52,111 nt of DNA from CAZNTZ01 sp964576135 (GCA_964576135.1 CAZNTZ010000003.1:1-52111), one strand, 5' to 3'. Positions 34,256-43,611 are shown, counted from the first letter of the stretch. A program made the numbers and translations. Notes: generated by a model from the letters alone, not told the origin.

Positions 34256-35151
34256 TTTATGAAACTTGCAACATATTCCAGTGTTGGCATTTTAATTTTG
34301 ACAGTTTCGCTACGTTTTAATACACCACGAATTGCGGTGATACCTTCTACGGTTACTTTATTATCAATTTTTTCAGTGTTTGCGATTGTTATGCCAGCAG
34401 AAAAGTTTCGACTGGTCGCACTGGTTGCAGACAGAAACAAATCTCCTAACCCAGCAAGTGACAAGAATGTTTTAGCGTCAGCGCCCATTTGTAAACCAAA
34501 TTTTACAATTTCACCCCAAGCAAGTGTCAGTTTTAATGCTTTTTCGTTCTCTCCACCGGCCTTTTTACTGTAAAATCCAGCCAATATAGCCACTGCATTC
34601 TTACCAACCCCGCAGATTTCTGTGCCAATTATATCATCCGATTCTTCGAGATAAAGATTTGATAGTGCAATTTTTCCGGTTTTTTTAACGATTTCTGGGC
34701 CAGCAATTGTGCTGCCTGTTGGAACGCCAAGTGCGACCTCTCTGGCAAATTGTGGGCCAGATAAAACACCAAAATGCCCAATTGCTGATGGGATTTCTTC
34801 GTTTAAAATTTCTGACATAAATTTATACGTATTTGGTTCCATACCTTTGGTGCATATTATTATCGGTTGCTCATTCCAAATTTCTTTAAAAGTTTTAATT
34901 GTTTCTCTGAAAAACGCTGCGGGAACAACGATAAGCCATGCTTCGGTATTAATCAAATCTTCGGCAGTTGATGTCGCAACAATGTTTTTTGGGAAAATAA
35001 CATCGGGTAGGGCTGTAATAGAGTGTTTTGTATTTATTTCGTCAGTATTTTTTTGATCGTATGACCATAAAACAATTGAATTACCGCAATTTGCAGAGCT
35101 TATAGACAGAGCGCTTCCCCATGCGCCAGCACCAATTATACCTAGTTTCAT
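34252..35151 (-). CDS. gpsA: Glycerol-3-phosphate dehydrogenase (NAD(P)+)
   Basis: Makes sn-glycerol-3-phosphate for phospholipid synthesis. The 299 residues carry the dinucleotide motif GAGAWG (7-12), LWSYD, CTKGMEP, VLSGPQFA, GVGKNAVAILAG (catalytic Lys region) and the C-terminal SLAGLGDLFLSATSATSRNFSAG...EGI. It is slightly short (about 330 usual), lost mainly at the C-terminus. Its ATG overlaps the TPR gene stop (ATGA), so it is coupled to that gene. Confidence 0.95.
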   Translation of the reverse strand: MKLGIIGAGAWGSALSISSANCGNSIVLWSYDQKNTDEINTKHSITALPDVIFPKNIVATSTAEDLINTEAWLIVVPAAFFRETIKTFKEIWNEQPIIICTKGMEPNTYKFMSEILNEEIPSAIGHFGVLSGPQFAREVALGVPTGSTIAGPEIVKKTGKIALSNLYLEESDDIIGTEICGVGKNAVAILAGFYSKKAGGENEKALKLTLAWGEIVKFGLQMGADAKTFLSLAGLGDLFLSATSATSRNFSAGITIANTEKIDNKVTVEGITAIRGVLKRSETVKIKMPTLEYVASFIN

Positions 35152-36788
35152 TTCAAATCCTGGAGTTTTTTATCAATCAGGGGTGCACTTACCAATCCAT
35201 CTTCGGAAAGATTCAATGCCATTTTATACGCTTCTTTTGCTTTTTCTTTTTTACCAAGGTCAGCGTATATGTCACCAATATGTTCAAATAATGATGAACA
35301 GGTAATTGCAATTTTTGCAACGCGTTCATAAACTTCAAGTGCGGCTTTGTCACCTTCGGAGGCTTGTACAGCAAGTCCCAGAGTGTCCCAATATTCCAGA
35401 TCACTAGGATATTTCTTTATCAGTGCGATTGCATATGTATATGCTTGGTTCAAATTATCACCACGTGCAATCCAAATGCGCGCCTGTACATTCATAAGCC
35501 CCGCATCATTAGGTGTAAGTTTTAATGCCTCAAAGATGTCTTTTTGTGCTTTATCAAGTTCATTTTGGCGCAAATAAACTCCTGCACGAGTTTTTAGTAT
35601 AAACGATCTGCCACCATCTATCAGTTTGTTGTTTTTTAATGTTCTGTCTATGACTTCGAGAGCTTTGTCATTTTGTCCGCCTTGTAAATTTTTTGAAACA
35701 AGTTTTGTGACAGCCGGCATAAATAGTGAATTATCACGGGTGATAGATTCAAGTTTTTTTATAATTTCGTTGTAATTTCCGGTGTTTTCTGCAAATTTCA
35801 TAAGAACGAACGGATAAAACGGACTTTGTTTTGGAATCATATCAAAGTAAGTTTTCCAATATTTGCCACCTGTGGCATAAAAATAATTTCCAATATAATA
35901 ATTGATGGCTATACCCATGTTGCCATCAAGTTTATTATCAAGCGCATACGAAGCAATACGAAGCATTATAATTGATATATCTCTGTCGCCCAATGCTTGG
36001 CTGTGTGATACTGATTGTAACAAACCAAAAGCAAGGTTTGCCCCATTTCCTTTGTATTCTGCGAAATCAGGATCAAGTTTGTATTCAAGAGTAAAAATTC
36101 CACCAGGACGAGATGTAAAATCATTTTGAAGATTTTTTAATTTTTCTAGCATATTTGCATGCTTATAAAAAGCCAACAAATACATATAATCATTAAGATT
36201 GATAAAATCTGGGGAAACTTTGGCAAATTGCTCTGCGGCTTTGTCGAATTGATCTTCATTTGCATAAATTTGACCTGTAACAAATGATTTCCATGATTCA
36301 TTCACAGTCAATTTTTTAACAAAAGCAAAAGTTTCTTGGGTTTTGCCGACTGCAACACCAGACCAAATTCGGATTGGTGCAAAAAATGGCGATTCGTCTT
36401 TCTTTGAAATTTCATAAAGTTTTTTCCAATCACCAATCTGGGCGAGCCTTGCCTGATAAATCATGCGATTAGAAAAATTCATATCATTTTTTACAGAATC
36501 CGCATCTGTTATACTTTTACCAGATAAAAAGTTAGCCAATAATCTGTCTGTTTTGTCATCGGTTTTACTCAGAAATTTGGCAGCTGAATCAAAATCATTC
36601 ACATATATTGCATGCTGGGCAGCCAGGTAATTACCAAATTTAGAATCCTGGAAGTTAACTAAACGTTCAGGTGGATTGTATAATCCAACAAAATTATAGA
36701 TAATTGCTGAGATACCAACAAAGGCCGCAAAAAATGCTGCGCTCAGGTATACACCAGATGTTTTTATAGATGGTTTTACATTATTCAT
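35148..36788 (-). CDS. Membrane-anchored tetratricopeptide-repeat protein
   Basis: A 546-residue protein with an N-terminal membrane span (about 12-34) and an all-helical remainder. The last third has clear TPR units, for example AGVYLRQNELDKAQKDIFEALKLTPND, then YWDTLGLAV and HIGDIYADLGKKEKAKEAYKMAL, each near 34 residues. In proteobacteria such proteins often serve as periplasmic or membrane scaffolds; no specific partner is visible. The ATG has no Shine-Dalgarno. A TTGACA-N16-TACCAT promoter puts the transcript start close to it. Confidence 0.75.
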   Translation of the reverse strand: MNNVKPSIKTSGVYLSAAFFAAFVGISAIIYNFVGLYNPPERLVNFQDSKFGNYLAAQHAIYVNDFDSAAKFLSKTDDKTDRLLANFLSGKSITDADSVKNDMNFSNRMIYQARLAQIGDWKKLYEISKKDESPFFAPIRIWSGVAVGKTQETFAFVKKLTVNESWKSFVTGQIYANEDQFDKAAEQFAKVSPDFINLNDYMYLLAFYKHANMLEKLKNLQNDFTSRPGGIFTLEYKLDPDFAEYKGNGANLAFGLLQSVSHSQALGDRDISIIMLRIASYALDNKLDGNMGIAINYYIGNYFYATGGKYWKTYFDMIPKQSPFYPFVLMKFAENTGNYNEIIKKLESITRDNSLFMPAVTKLVSKNLQGGQNDKALEVIDRTLKNNKLIDGGRSFILKTRAGVYLRQNELDKAQKDIFEALKLTPNDAGLMNVQARIWIARGDNLNQAYTYAIALIKKYPSDLEYWDTLGLAVQASEGDKAALEVYERVAKIAITCSSLFEHIGDIYADLGKKEKAKEAYKMALNLSEDGLVSAPLIDKKLQDLK

Positions 36789-36822
36789 AACAAATGGTAT
36801 ACTAGCCTAAAATGGTGTCAAA

Positions 36823-37380
36823 ATGCAAGAAAAATTAGAAAAATATGCAACCTTGTTACGCGAATGGAACGATAAAATGAACCTTGTCGCACCTGGTACT
36901 TTGAATGATATTGAAAACAGGCACTTTGCGGACTCTGCGCAATTAAAAGAATATTTACCAAACGATGTAAGTATAATTGATATGGGAAGTGGCGCAGGTT
37001 TCCCAGGTGTTATTTTAGCAATGAATGGTTTTGATGTAACTTGTATTGAATCAATTGGAAAGAAAGCATCGTTCCTTAATATTGTAAAATCTGAACTTGG
37101 TCTTGATAATTTGAAAATTTATAACGGTCGATTAGAAGATTTTATAAAATTAAACAAACAAAAATTAAAAAACGGTAATTTTGTTTTTACTGCTCGGGCA
37201 TTTGCACCACTGATAAAAATATTAGATTTTTTAAATCCGATTGGGAAAAGCCGGTTGTTTTTATTAAAAGGCCGAACTGCCAAAGATGAAATCGACGAAG
37301 CCAGAACAAAGTATGATTTTGAATATAAAAGTTATCCTTCGAAAACCGGTGACGGATTCATATTGGCTATAAATTTTTAA
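36823..37380 (+). CDS. rsmG: 16S rRNA m7G527 methyltransferase RsmG (GidB)
   Basis: SAM-dependent methyltransferase, 185 residues. The N-terminal helix YATLLREWNDKMNLV is the RsmG signature, followed by RHFADSAQL, the SAM site IDMGSGAGFPGVILA (about 51-65), ESIGKKASFLN and RAFAPL (about 126). It is at the short end of the family. A TATACT -10 lies about 20 bp upstream. rsmG next to parA-parB is the usual order near alphaproteobacterial origins, but mnmG has moved away. Confidence 0.93.
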   Translation: MQEKLEKYATLLREWNDKMNLVAPGTLNDIENRHFADSAQLKEYLPNDVSIIDMGSGAGFPGVILAMNGFDVTCIESIGKKASFLNIVKSELGLDNLKIYNGRLEDFIKLNKQKLKNGNFVFTARAFAPLIKILDFLNPIGKSRLFLLKGRTAKDEIDEARTKYDFEYKSYPSKTGDGFILAINF

Positions 37381-37475
37381 TAAAACAGAATTATTTTACA
37401 TGAAATTTCGCTTAATATTCTGTTTTTACATAATAATCATAAAATATATTATATTTATTGGTAAAAAATTTTCTG

Positions 37476-37513
37476 TTGTCCGAATCGGGAATTTTTTATA
37501 ACCTTGCGGACAA
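37476..37513 (+). promoter_or_regulatory. Inverted repeat in the parA leader
   Basis: TTGTCCG (37476-37482) and CGGACAA (37507-37513) form a 7-bp stem with a 24-base loop; the right arm ends one base before the AAGGA ribosome site of parA. It could be an mRNA structure limiting parA translation or an operator for ParA. Confidence 0.4.
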
Positions 37514-37524
37514 AGGAAAGAATA

Positions 37525-38298
37525 ATGACAAAGATAATCGCTTTTGCTAATCAAAAAGGTGGGGTTGGTAAAACAACGACCGCTATTAATATTGGTGCAT
37601 CACTTGCCGCGATAGATAAACGTGTCTTGTTGATAGATTTGGATCCACAGGGAAATGCAGGTACAGGACTTGGGTTTGTTCGCGCTTCGCATAATCAATC
37701 CGTGTATCCAGTAATTATGGGTACTGGTGCAGCAGCAGATAATGTTCTTACAACTGCTGTGAAAAATATGCATATTTTACCATCAAGTCCCCAACTTTCT
37801 GGCGCCGAAGTTGAATTGTTAGATATGGAAAATCGCGAATATCGTTTGCGCGATGCTTTGTCGGAAATTGCATCGCATTATGATTATATTTTATTAGATT
37901 GTCCACCAGCTTTGGGATACTTAACATTGAATGCTTTGACAACTGCTGATTATGTTGTTGTGCCACTGCAATGTGAATTTTTTGCCCTGGAAGGTATTCA
38001 ACATCTTGTAAATAATATTGGTGAAATTCAAAAAAAGTGGAATGCAAATTTAGAAATTTTGGGTGTTTTGTTAACAATGTATGATCGTCGTAATAATTTA
38101 TCCAAAGCTATAGAAGAGGATGTTCGTGGTGCATTTGGGTCACGTGTTTTTAAAACAATTGTTCCAAGAAATGTCAGAATTTCCGAAGCACCAAGTCATG
38201 GAAAGCCAGCATTGTTTTATGATTTTAATTCTGGTGGTGCCCAAGCATATTTGCGTGTAGCAACAGAAATAGTAGAAGCCTTAGGAGAGAAAAAATGA
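37525..38298 (+). CDS. parA: Chromosome partitioning ATPase ParA
   Basis: Drives segregation of ParB-parS complexes. From the ATG at 37525 (AAAGGA 8 bases upstream) it has 257 residues with the deviant Walker A KGGVGKT (11-17), the DLDPQGNAGTGLG block, DCPPALG (Walker B, about 120-126) and VPLQCEFFALEG. The frame also opens at a TTG seven codons upstream, without support. The stop overlaps the parB start (ATGA). Confidence 0.96.
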   Translation: MTKIIAFANQKGGVGKTTTAINIGASLAAIDKRVLLIDLDPQGNAGTGLGFVRASHNQSVYPVIMGTGAAADNVLTTAVKNMHILPSSPQLSGAEVELLDMENREYRLRDALSEIASHYDYILLDCPPALGYLTLNALTTADYVVVPLQCEFFALEGIQHLVNNIGEIQKKWNANLEILGVLLTMYDRRNNLSKAIEEDVRGAFGSRVFKTIVPRNVRISEAPSHGKPALFYDFNSGGAQAYLRVATEIVEALGEKK

Positions 38299-39170
38299 GT
38301 AAGTTCGGACTTGGCAAGGGTCTTGCCGATTTACAGGTCGAAATGGGTAAATCACCTGAAATTTCAGTGTTGGCCGGGGGGGAACGTGTAGTTGTTCGTC
38401 ATATTCCAATTGCACAAATTGTACCAAACCCGGATCAGCCACGTAAAACTTTTGATGCGACCGAATTAGATGATTTGGCTGCTTCTATTAAAGAAAAAGG
38501 CGTTTTGCAACCGATTTTAGTTCGCAGTGTAAATGCATCAGATCATCAATATGAAATTGTTGCTGGTGAACGCCGGTGGCGTGCAAGTAAACTTGCCGGA
38601 TTAACGGATATCCCAGCATTAGTAAAAAGTCTGAGTAATGAAAACGCTATGGAAATAGCACTTATCGAAAATGTTCAACGTGAAAATTTGAACCCAATCG
38701 AAGAAGGTGAAGCATATAAAAATTTGATGGATAAATGTGGTTATGAAATGGCTGACGTTTCACGTCTTATTGGAAAATCGGAAAGTTATATAAGAAACAT
38801 AATGAGACTTGAAGTATTGCCTGGTTCGGTTAAAAAAATGGTAGAGGAAGGCGCTCTGTCGGCTTCACATGCAAGAACACTTTCGGTCGCTGAAAATCCA
38901 GAAGAACTCGCAAATGAAATCATCGCACGTAAAATGAGCGTTGCTGATGCTTCGAAAATGGTTAAATCGGGTACAAGATCATCGAAAAGCCGGTCTTTTT
39001 CATCAAATTTGATGTCCGCTGAAACTGTTGCTGATTATGAATCAAAATTATCAAAGGCGATGGGAACCAAAGTAAAATTGCGTGAAAAAAAGGGGGGCGC
39101 AGGTGAAATTGCGATCGGTTTCTCGTCCAGGATTCAAATGGAAGAATTAATAGATAAACTTGTAAAATGA
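38295..39170 (+). CDS. parB: Chromosome partitioning protein ParB
   Basis: A CTP-dependent DNA clamp that loads at parS. The 291 residues have an N-terminal KFGLGKGLADL motif (ParA-stimulating), IVPNPDQPRKTFD, the CTP-binding GERRWRA (box II, about 94-100), ENVQRENLNPIEEGEAY, a helix-turn-helix region (VSRLIGKSESYIRNIMRLEVLP) and a C-terminal dimerisation domain. GGAGAG precedes the ATG. No perfect parS is nearby; the best site in the window lies in virB4. Confidence 0.96.
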   Translation: MSKFGLGKGLADLQVEMGKSPEISVLAGGERVVVRHIPIAQIVPNPDQPRKTFDATELDDLAASIKEKGVLQPILVRSVNASDHQYEIVAGERRWRASKLAGLTDIPALVKSLSNENAMEIALIENVQRENLNPIEEGEAYKNLMDKCGYEMADVSRLIGKSESYIRNIMRLEVLPGSVKKMVEEGALSASHARTLSVAENPEELANEIIARKMSVADASKMVKSGTRSSKSRSFSSNLMSAETVADYESKLSKAMGTKVKLREKKGGAGEIAIGFSSRIQMEELIDKLVK

Positions 39171-39182
39171 TTGTTTAAGAAA

Positions 39183-39210
39183 AAACACCCAGAAATGGGT
39201 GTTTAATTTT
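39183..39210. terminator. Bidirectional terminator between parB and tRNA-Cys
   Basis: 9-bp arms AAACACCCA / TGGGTGTTT with loop GAAA, A/T runs on both sides. It can end parB (+) and the tRNA-Cys transcript (-). Confidence 0.85.
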
Positions 39211-39284
39211 TGGAGGCCTGGGTCGGAATCGAACCGGCATACAAGGATTTGCAGTCCTCTGCATAACCACTCTGCCACCAGGCC
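39211..39284 (-). tRNA. tRNA-Cys (GCA)
   Basis: A 74-nt cloverleaf with acceptor GGCCTGG/CCAGGCC, anticodon GCA in the loop CTGCAAA, T-arm GGTTCGATTCC, the U73 discriminator typical of tRNA-Cys and encoded CCA. It is divergent from the TolC-like gene. Confidence 0.97.
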
Positions 39285-39332
39285 AAAAAGCAGTGAGCGG
39301 ATAATAATGAATAATTCTTAAATTATCAATAA

Positions 39333-39346
39333 AAAAGTGATATAAT
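39333..39346 (+). promoter_or_regulatory. Predicted extended -10 promoter of the TolC-like gene
   Basis: TGA-TATAAT with hexamer 39341-39346 and no good -35. The same GTGATATAATC string occurs before the ABC ATPase gene at 42878-42888, so both halves of the export system may share a promoter type. Confidence 0.45.
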
Positions 39347-39369
39347 CGATAAGTTTGGAAATATTTGTC

Positions 39370-40701
39370 ATGAAAAAAATAATTTTACTATTTTTAGTTA
39401 GTTGTTCAGTGTTTGTTACTGCGCCATCTTTTGCCCAAGATGATTGCGCATCTATTAAATCTGTACCGTCGGGAGAGTTGAATCTGCAACAAGTGATAGA
39501 ATTAGGACTTTGCCGTAACCCAACCACACGGAGCAGTTATCTGGCATCGGAATCTGCTCGTATGAACAAAAATGCTGGATATTCAAAGTATTTGCCATCG
39601 GTTGACGCATCGGCTAGTGCTGGGAAATCTTATCAAAATGAACAGTGGGGCGATTGGTCAAAAGGTGTTTCTGTTTCAGCATCTTATTTAATTTTTGATT
39701 TTGGCAAAAGATTCGAAGATTTGAATACTTTGGCCGCAACGTGGCGTGCGACTGGTTTTGATTACAGTGATTCAGTTCAAAATTATGTTTATAGTATCAT
39801 AGCTGGATATTATTCAATGCTGACCGCAAATGCAGAGGTTAAAACTGCAAATGATTTAGTCAAAGTTGCCGAAGAAGCGAAAAACACTGCGGATAAAAAA
39901 TTCAGGGCAGGTGCAGTTGCCAAGTCTGATGTATTGAAAGCGGACACAACTCTTGCTTCGAAAAGGCTTGATTTGGAACGTTCCAAAGGAAACAGAGAGA
40001 TCGCAAAGGCAAAACTTTTGTCATTATTATCATTTCCGCAAGATAATGAATTAAAAATACGTGATATGCCCGCAGAATTCGGCGGCGTTACAGAATCCGA
40101 AAATATACAAGAAATGCTTGATAAAGCAAAAAAGCAACGGCCAGATTTGCTTTCAGCTGCTGAAAATACAAATGCTGCTTGGCACAAGCGTAATTCAACA
40201 TTTTTACAACATTTACCAAGTATTTCAGCCAGTGGTAACATTTCTTATGATGCAACATCATTAAATGCATATAACACAGGTCAGGACCGGGTAAGCGGTC
40301 AAATTGGGATTCGTGCAACAATGCCTTTGTTTGCTGGTTTTGCCCAAGTTTATAGTGATCGAGCAGCAACAATAAATTATGAACGTGCGCAAGAGCAAGA
40401 AAGGGCTAGAACAGATTCTGCAGAGCTTGATGTTTGGACCGCTTTTCAAAATTATAAAACAGCCAGAGATGTTTTAAGCCAAACAGAAATTTTATTGAAA
40501 TCGGCCAAAGAATCAGAACGTGTTGTTGCTGGTATGTACAAAGTCGGGCGCAGTACTATGCTGGATTGGCAAACTGCCCAGGCAGATTTGGCAGATGCGC
40601 AAAAGCAAAATATTGCGGCAAAATATGATTTATTTGTAAAACGTGCGGCATTGGCACTTGCAATTGGTGATATCAAAGCCGGTTTAGAAAACAAAGGTTG
40701 A
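39370..40701 (+). CDS. TolC-family outer-membrane efflux protein
   Basis: The outer-membrane channel of a tripartite exporter. From the ATG at 39370 it has 443 residues: a Sec signal peptide (cleavage after SFA, about residue 22), then the two-fold TolC pattern of long helices and short beta strands (LNLQQVIELGLCRNP; VSASYLIFDFGKR; FRAGAVAKSDVLKADTTLASKRLDLE; second half KKQRPDLLSAAEN, MPLFAGF, YKVGRSTMLDWQTAQADLADAQ). The in-frame upstream TTG has no support. It is followed 5 bp later by the adaptor gene. Confidence 0.9.
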   Translation: MKKIILLFLVSCSVFVTAPSFAQDDCASIKSVPSGELNLQQVIELGLCRNPTTRSSYLASESARMNKNAGYSKYLPSVDASASAGKSYQNEQWGDWSKGVSVSASYLIFDFGKRFEDLNTLAATWRATGFDYSDSVQNYVYSIIAGYYSMLTANAEVKTANDLVKVAEEAKNTADKKFRAGAVAKSDVLKADTTLASKRLDLERSKGNREIAKAKLLSLLSFPQDNELKIRDMPAEFGGVTESENIQEMLDKAKKQRPDLLSAAENTNAAWHKRNSTFLQHLPSISASGNISYDATSLNAYNTGQDRVSGQIGIRATMPLFAGFAQVYSDRAATINYERAQEQERARTDSAELDVWTAFQNYKTARDVLSQTEILLKSAKESERVVAGMYKVGRSTMLDWQTAQADLADAQKQNIAAKYDLFVKRAALALAIGDIKAGLENKG

Positions 40702-40706
40702 TTAAA

Positions 40707-41885
40707 ATGTGGAATTATATAAAAAACAAGAAATGGGTTATTTTAATAATAATGGCAATTGTTGGCACAGTGATATACATGTCTGGTAATAATGTAAAAC
40801 AAGATTCGGCAAAATATGCAAGCATGCCAATTTCACGTGGTAATTTGCGACAGATTGTTACAGCGACCGGCGAAATTCGCCCAGTGAATACAATTTTAGT
40901 TGGGAGCCAAGTTTCGGGTAATATTGAAAAAATCTATGTTGATTATAATGATAAGGTAAAAAAAGGTCAAATTCTGTTAAAAATTGAACCTTCGGTATTA
41001 AAAGCATCAGTTAATGAAGCCAAAGCAACACTTGATTCCGCAATATCACAACTTGAATTTGATCGTGCAGAATATAAGCGTGATCAAGATTTGTTTGCAA
41101 ATGGTTTTATTGCCCGTGCTGAAATGGAAAAATCAAAAACCCAATTTAATACAAGTGAACAATCTGTTAAACGTGCGCGTTCACAATATGATCGTGCCGT
41201 GACAAACCTTGGCTATGCAACAATTACATCACCAGCTGATGGGACAATAATTTCACGCAAAGTTGACGAGGGTCAAACAGTTGCTGCAAACTTTCAGACA
41301 CCGGATTTATTCGAGTTAGCAGAAGATCTTTCAAAAATGCAGATTGAAACAGCAATAAGCGAAGCTGATATCGGTTTAATCAAAGTTGGTCAAACTGTTT
41401 CATTTACAGTTGATGCATATCCAACACAGACGTTCGAGGGTAGTGTAAAACAAATTCGACTTTCGCCAACTACGACCCAAAATGTTGTTGTTTATACAGT
41501 AATAATAAATGTTGATAACACTGATTTACGTCTGATGCCAGGCATGACAGCATTCGTAACGGTTCTTGTCGCAGAAAAAGAGAATGTTTGGAAGGCTGCT
41601 AATTCTGCATTTTTAGTTCGTTCATACAAAGCTGTACTGGATGATTTGAATATAAAAAATGACAAAATAACACCAAAGGAATATTTGATAATTGAACGCA
41701 GCGGTAAAAAGTCGGAAATTAAAATAATTCCTTATAAAAAGGGTTTAATTACTGCCACTGAGACAGAGATTATAGCAGACGGTTTGCAAGATGGTGATAA
41801 GATTATAATTGGTAAGTTGGGTGGTGTCTCGACTGGTTCATCTATGTCACATGGCGGCGGTCCAATGGGTGGTGGCCCAGATTAA
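40707..41885 (+). CDS. macA: MacA-like periplasmic adaptor (membrane fusion protein)
   Basis: Bridges an ABC permease with TolC. The 392 residues have an N-terminal membrane anchor (about 10-28), the lipoyl half-motifs (VTATGEIRPVNTILVGSQVSGNIEKIYVDY and ATITSPADGTIISRKVDEGQTV), an alpha-hairpin between them (about 100-165), beta-barrel (TVDAYPTQTFEGSVKQIRLSPT) and membrane-proximal domains, and a Gly/Met-rich tail (SHGGGPMGGGPD). The ATG at 40707 has AAAGG 9 bases upstream. The MacB-type ATPase and permease lie beyond thyA, about 1 kb on. MacA is the closest named type; the substrate is unknown. Confidence 0.85.
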   Translation: MWNYIKNKKWVILIIMAIVGTVIYMSGNNVKQDSAKYASMPISRGNLRQIVTATGEIRPVNTILVGSQVSGNIEKIYVDYNDKVKKGQILLKIEPSVLKASVNEAKATLDSAISQLEFDRAEYKRDQDLFANGFIARAEMEKSKTQFNTSEQSVKRARSQYDRAVTNLGYATITSPADGTIISRKVDEGQTVAANFQTPDLFELAEDLSKMQIETAISEADIGLIKVGQTVSFTVDAYPTQTFEGSVKQIRLSPTTTQNVVVYTVIINVDNTDLRLMPGMTAFVTVLVAEKENVWKAANSAFLVRSYKAVLDDLNIKNDKITPKEYLIIERSGKKSEIKIIPYKKGLITATETEIIADGLQDGDKIIIGKLGGVSTGSSMSHGGGPMGGGPD

Positions 41886-41915
41886 AACAAAGCGCACGTA
41901 AAGTGCGCTTTGTTT
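41885..41915. terminator. Terminator between macA-like gene and thyA
   Basis: Perfect 13-bp arms AAACAAAGCGCAC (41885-41897) and GTGCGCTTTGTTT (41903-41915), loop GTAAA. Symmetric, so likely to serve both converging genes. Confidence 0.85.
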
Positions 41916-42789
41916 ATATTGATATTTCGCCCTTGATATGTGGGTGAGAAAGATAACCATTTCTTTTTTCTTGGTATTTTTGCCAATTTGGGTCATCAGC
42001 AAATTTTTTTGCTAACTTTTTTTCGGTTTCTGGGTCGTATCCAATTCTGAAATCTTCGAACTTAAAATCATCAATATGTTTAACGTTCGGGTTTATAAAC
42101 ATTTTTGGCAAAGGATACGGTTTGCGTAAAATTTGTGATTTCATTTGATCTATATGATTTAAATAAATATGGTGGCTGCCAAATGTATGTATAAATTCAC
42201 CTGGTTTCAGGTTGCATACTTGTGCGACCATCATCGTCAGTAAAGCATAAGATGCTATGTTAAAAGGGACGCCCAAGAATATATCAGCACTGCGTTGATA
42301 CATTTGACACGAAAGTTTTCCATCAGTGATATAGAATTGAAACATCATGTGACATGGTGGTAACGCCATATTATCAAGTTCTCCGACATTCCATGCGCTT
42401 ACTATGTGGCGTCTTGAATTTGGGTTATTTTTTATTTGATTAATAACATCTGATAGTTGGTCAATTTTACGACTATCCGCCGCTGGCCAAGACCGCCATT
42501 GATTGCCATAAACTGGACCAAGTTCACCGTTTTTATCGGCCCATTCGTTCCAAATTGAAACATTATTATCTTGCAGATATTTGATATTGGTATCCCCACG
42601 TATAAACCACAAAAGTTCATAAATAACGCTTTTGAGACTCAGTTTTTTGGTAGTTGTAATAGGGAAACCCGTAGATAAATCATGTCTGTTTTGCCAACCA
42701 AAACAATCCAAGGTTCCCGTACCTGTACGATCCATCTTAGTAACGCCATGATCCAGAACATATTTAACTTGTGTTAAATATTGCTTCAT
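41914..42789 (-). CDS. thyA: Thymidylate synthase ThyA
   Basis: Makes dTMP from dUMP with methylene-tetrahydrofolate. From the ATG at 42789 (AGAGG about 8 bases upstream) it has 291 residues with DRTGTGT, the catalytic Cys146 in LPPCHMMFQFY, QRSADIFLGVPFNIASYALL and HIYLNH. Near the C-terminus, between the GYDP and the final HPHIKGEISI, is an insertion of about 28 mostly charged residues (ETEKKLAKKFADDPNWQKYQ onward) compared with E. coli ThyA. The gene interrupts an export operon and no folA is adjacent. Confidence 0.96.
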   Translation of the reverse strand: MKQYLTQVKYVLDHGVTKMDRTGTGTLDCFGWQNRHDLSTGFPITTTKKLSLKSVIYELLWFIRGDTNIKYLQDNNVSIWNEWADKNGELGPVYGNQWRSWPAADSRKIDQLSDVINQIKNNPNSRRHIVSAWNVGELDNMALPPCHMMFQFYITDGKLSCQMYQRSADIFLGVPFNIASYALLTMMVAQVCNLKPGEFIHTFGSHHIYLNHIDQMKSQILRKPYPLPKMFINPNVKHIDDFKFEDFRIGYDPETEKKLAKKFADDPNWQKYQEKRNGYLSHPHIKGEISI

Positions 42790-42894
42790 TTTATGACCTC
42801 TTATTGGACTCTCGGATCTCCCCTGTGGATAAGTCATATATAACAACTAAATTTATTATAAGTAAAGGATAAATTGTGTGATATAATCAAAGAC

Positions 42895-43611
42895 ATGAAG
42901 CAAAATACAGTAGTAAGTCTTAAAAATATAAACAAAGATTTTACACTTGAAGTAGGTGGTGTTCAACGTGTGCTTTTTGACGTCTCTTTTGATATAAAAC
43001 CCGGTGAATTTGTATCAATAATGGGGCCATCTGGATCTGGAAAATCTACTTGTATGAATATAATCGGTGCGCTGGATACACCAACTTCTGGGATTTATAA
43101 GCTTTATGATAAAGATATAACAAATCTGTCAAATGATGAGCTGGCGGTTGCTCGGAATGAATATATTGGTTTCGTATTTCAAAATTTTAATTTATTGCCA
43201 AAACGAAGTGTTCTCGACAATGTTATGTTGCCCCTTATGTACAGGGGATTGCCGGACGAAGAGCGTGAGGTTAGAGCGCGAAAAATGCTTGCTTCGGTCG
43301 GGCTTAATAATTTTGAAACATATCTGCCAACCCAGCTTTCTGGGGGTATGAAGCAACGAGTTGCCATCGCACGTGCGCTGGCTGGGGATCCTAAATTAAT
43401 ACTTGCCGACGAGCCGACAGGTAATTTGGACTCTAAAATGGGATATGAAATTTTACAAATGTTTGAAAAATTAAATCGTGACTTTGGAATTACAGTTGTT
43501 ATGATTACTCATGAGTTTGATATTGCAAAGCACACAAACCGTTTGATTCATATTCGTGATGGTAAGATTACACATGACGGTCCTGTGCCCAAAGACGAAA
43601 GGACATTGTGA
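42895..43611 (+). CDS. MacB/LolD-type ABC transporter ATPase
   Basis: A 238-residue ATPase with Walker A GPSGSGKST, Q-loop FVFQNFNLLP, signature LSGGMKQRVAIARAL, Walker B LILADEPTGNLD and H-loop MITHE. The family powers MacB-type mechanotransmission rather than import. The start is uncertain: an ATG at 42895 sits 7 bases after an extended -10 (TGATATAAT) and would be leaderless; a TTG at 42874 in the same frame has AAAGGA upstream. The next gene overlaps its stop (TGATG), and the permease is two genes downstream. Confidence 0.9.
   Translation: MKQNTVVSLKNINKDFTLEVGGVQRVLFDVSFDIKPGEFVSIMGPSGSGKSTCMNIIGALDTPTSGIYKLYDKDITNLSNDELAVARNEYIGFVFQNFNLLPKRSVLDNVMLPLMYRGLPDEEREVRARKMLASVGLNNFETYLPTQLSGGMKQRVAIARALAGDPKLILADEPTGNLDSKMGYEILQMFEKLNRDFGITVVMITHEFDIAKHTNRLIHIRDGKITHDGPVPKDERTL

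Noticed and set aside
36823..39170. Replication origin at rsmG-parA-parB
   Set aside because: The gene order is origin-associated in alphaproteobacteria, but I found no DnaA box cluster in the spacers 36789-36822 or 37381-37524.
42824..42832. Perfect DnaA box TGTGGATAA between thyA and the ABC gene
   Set aside because: A single box with no cluster, no AT-rich unwinding element pattern and no dnaA nearby; not enough for an origin.
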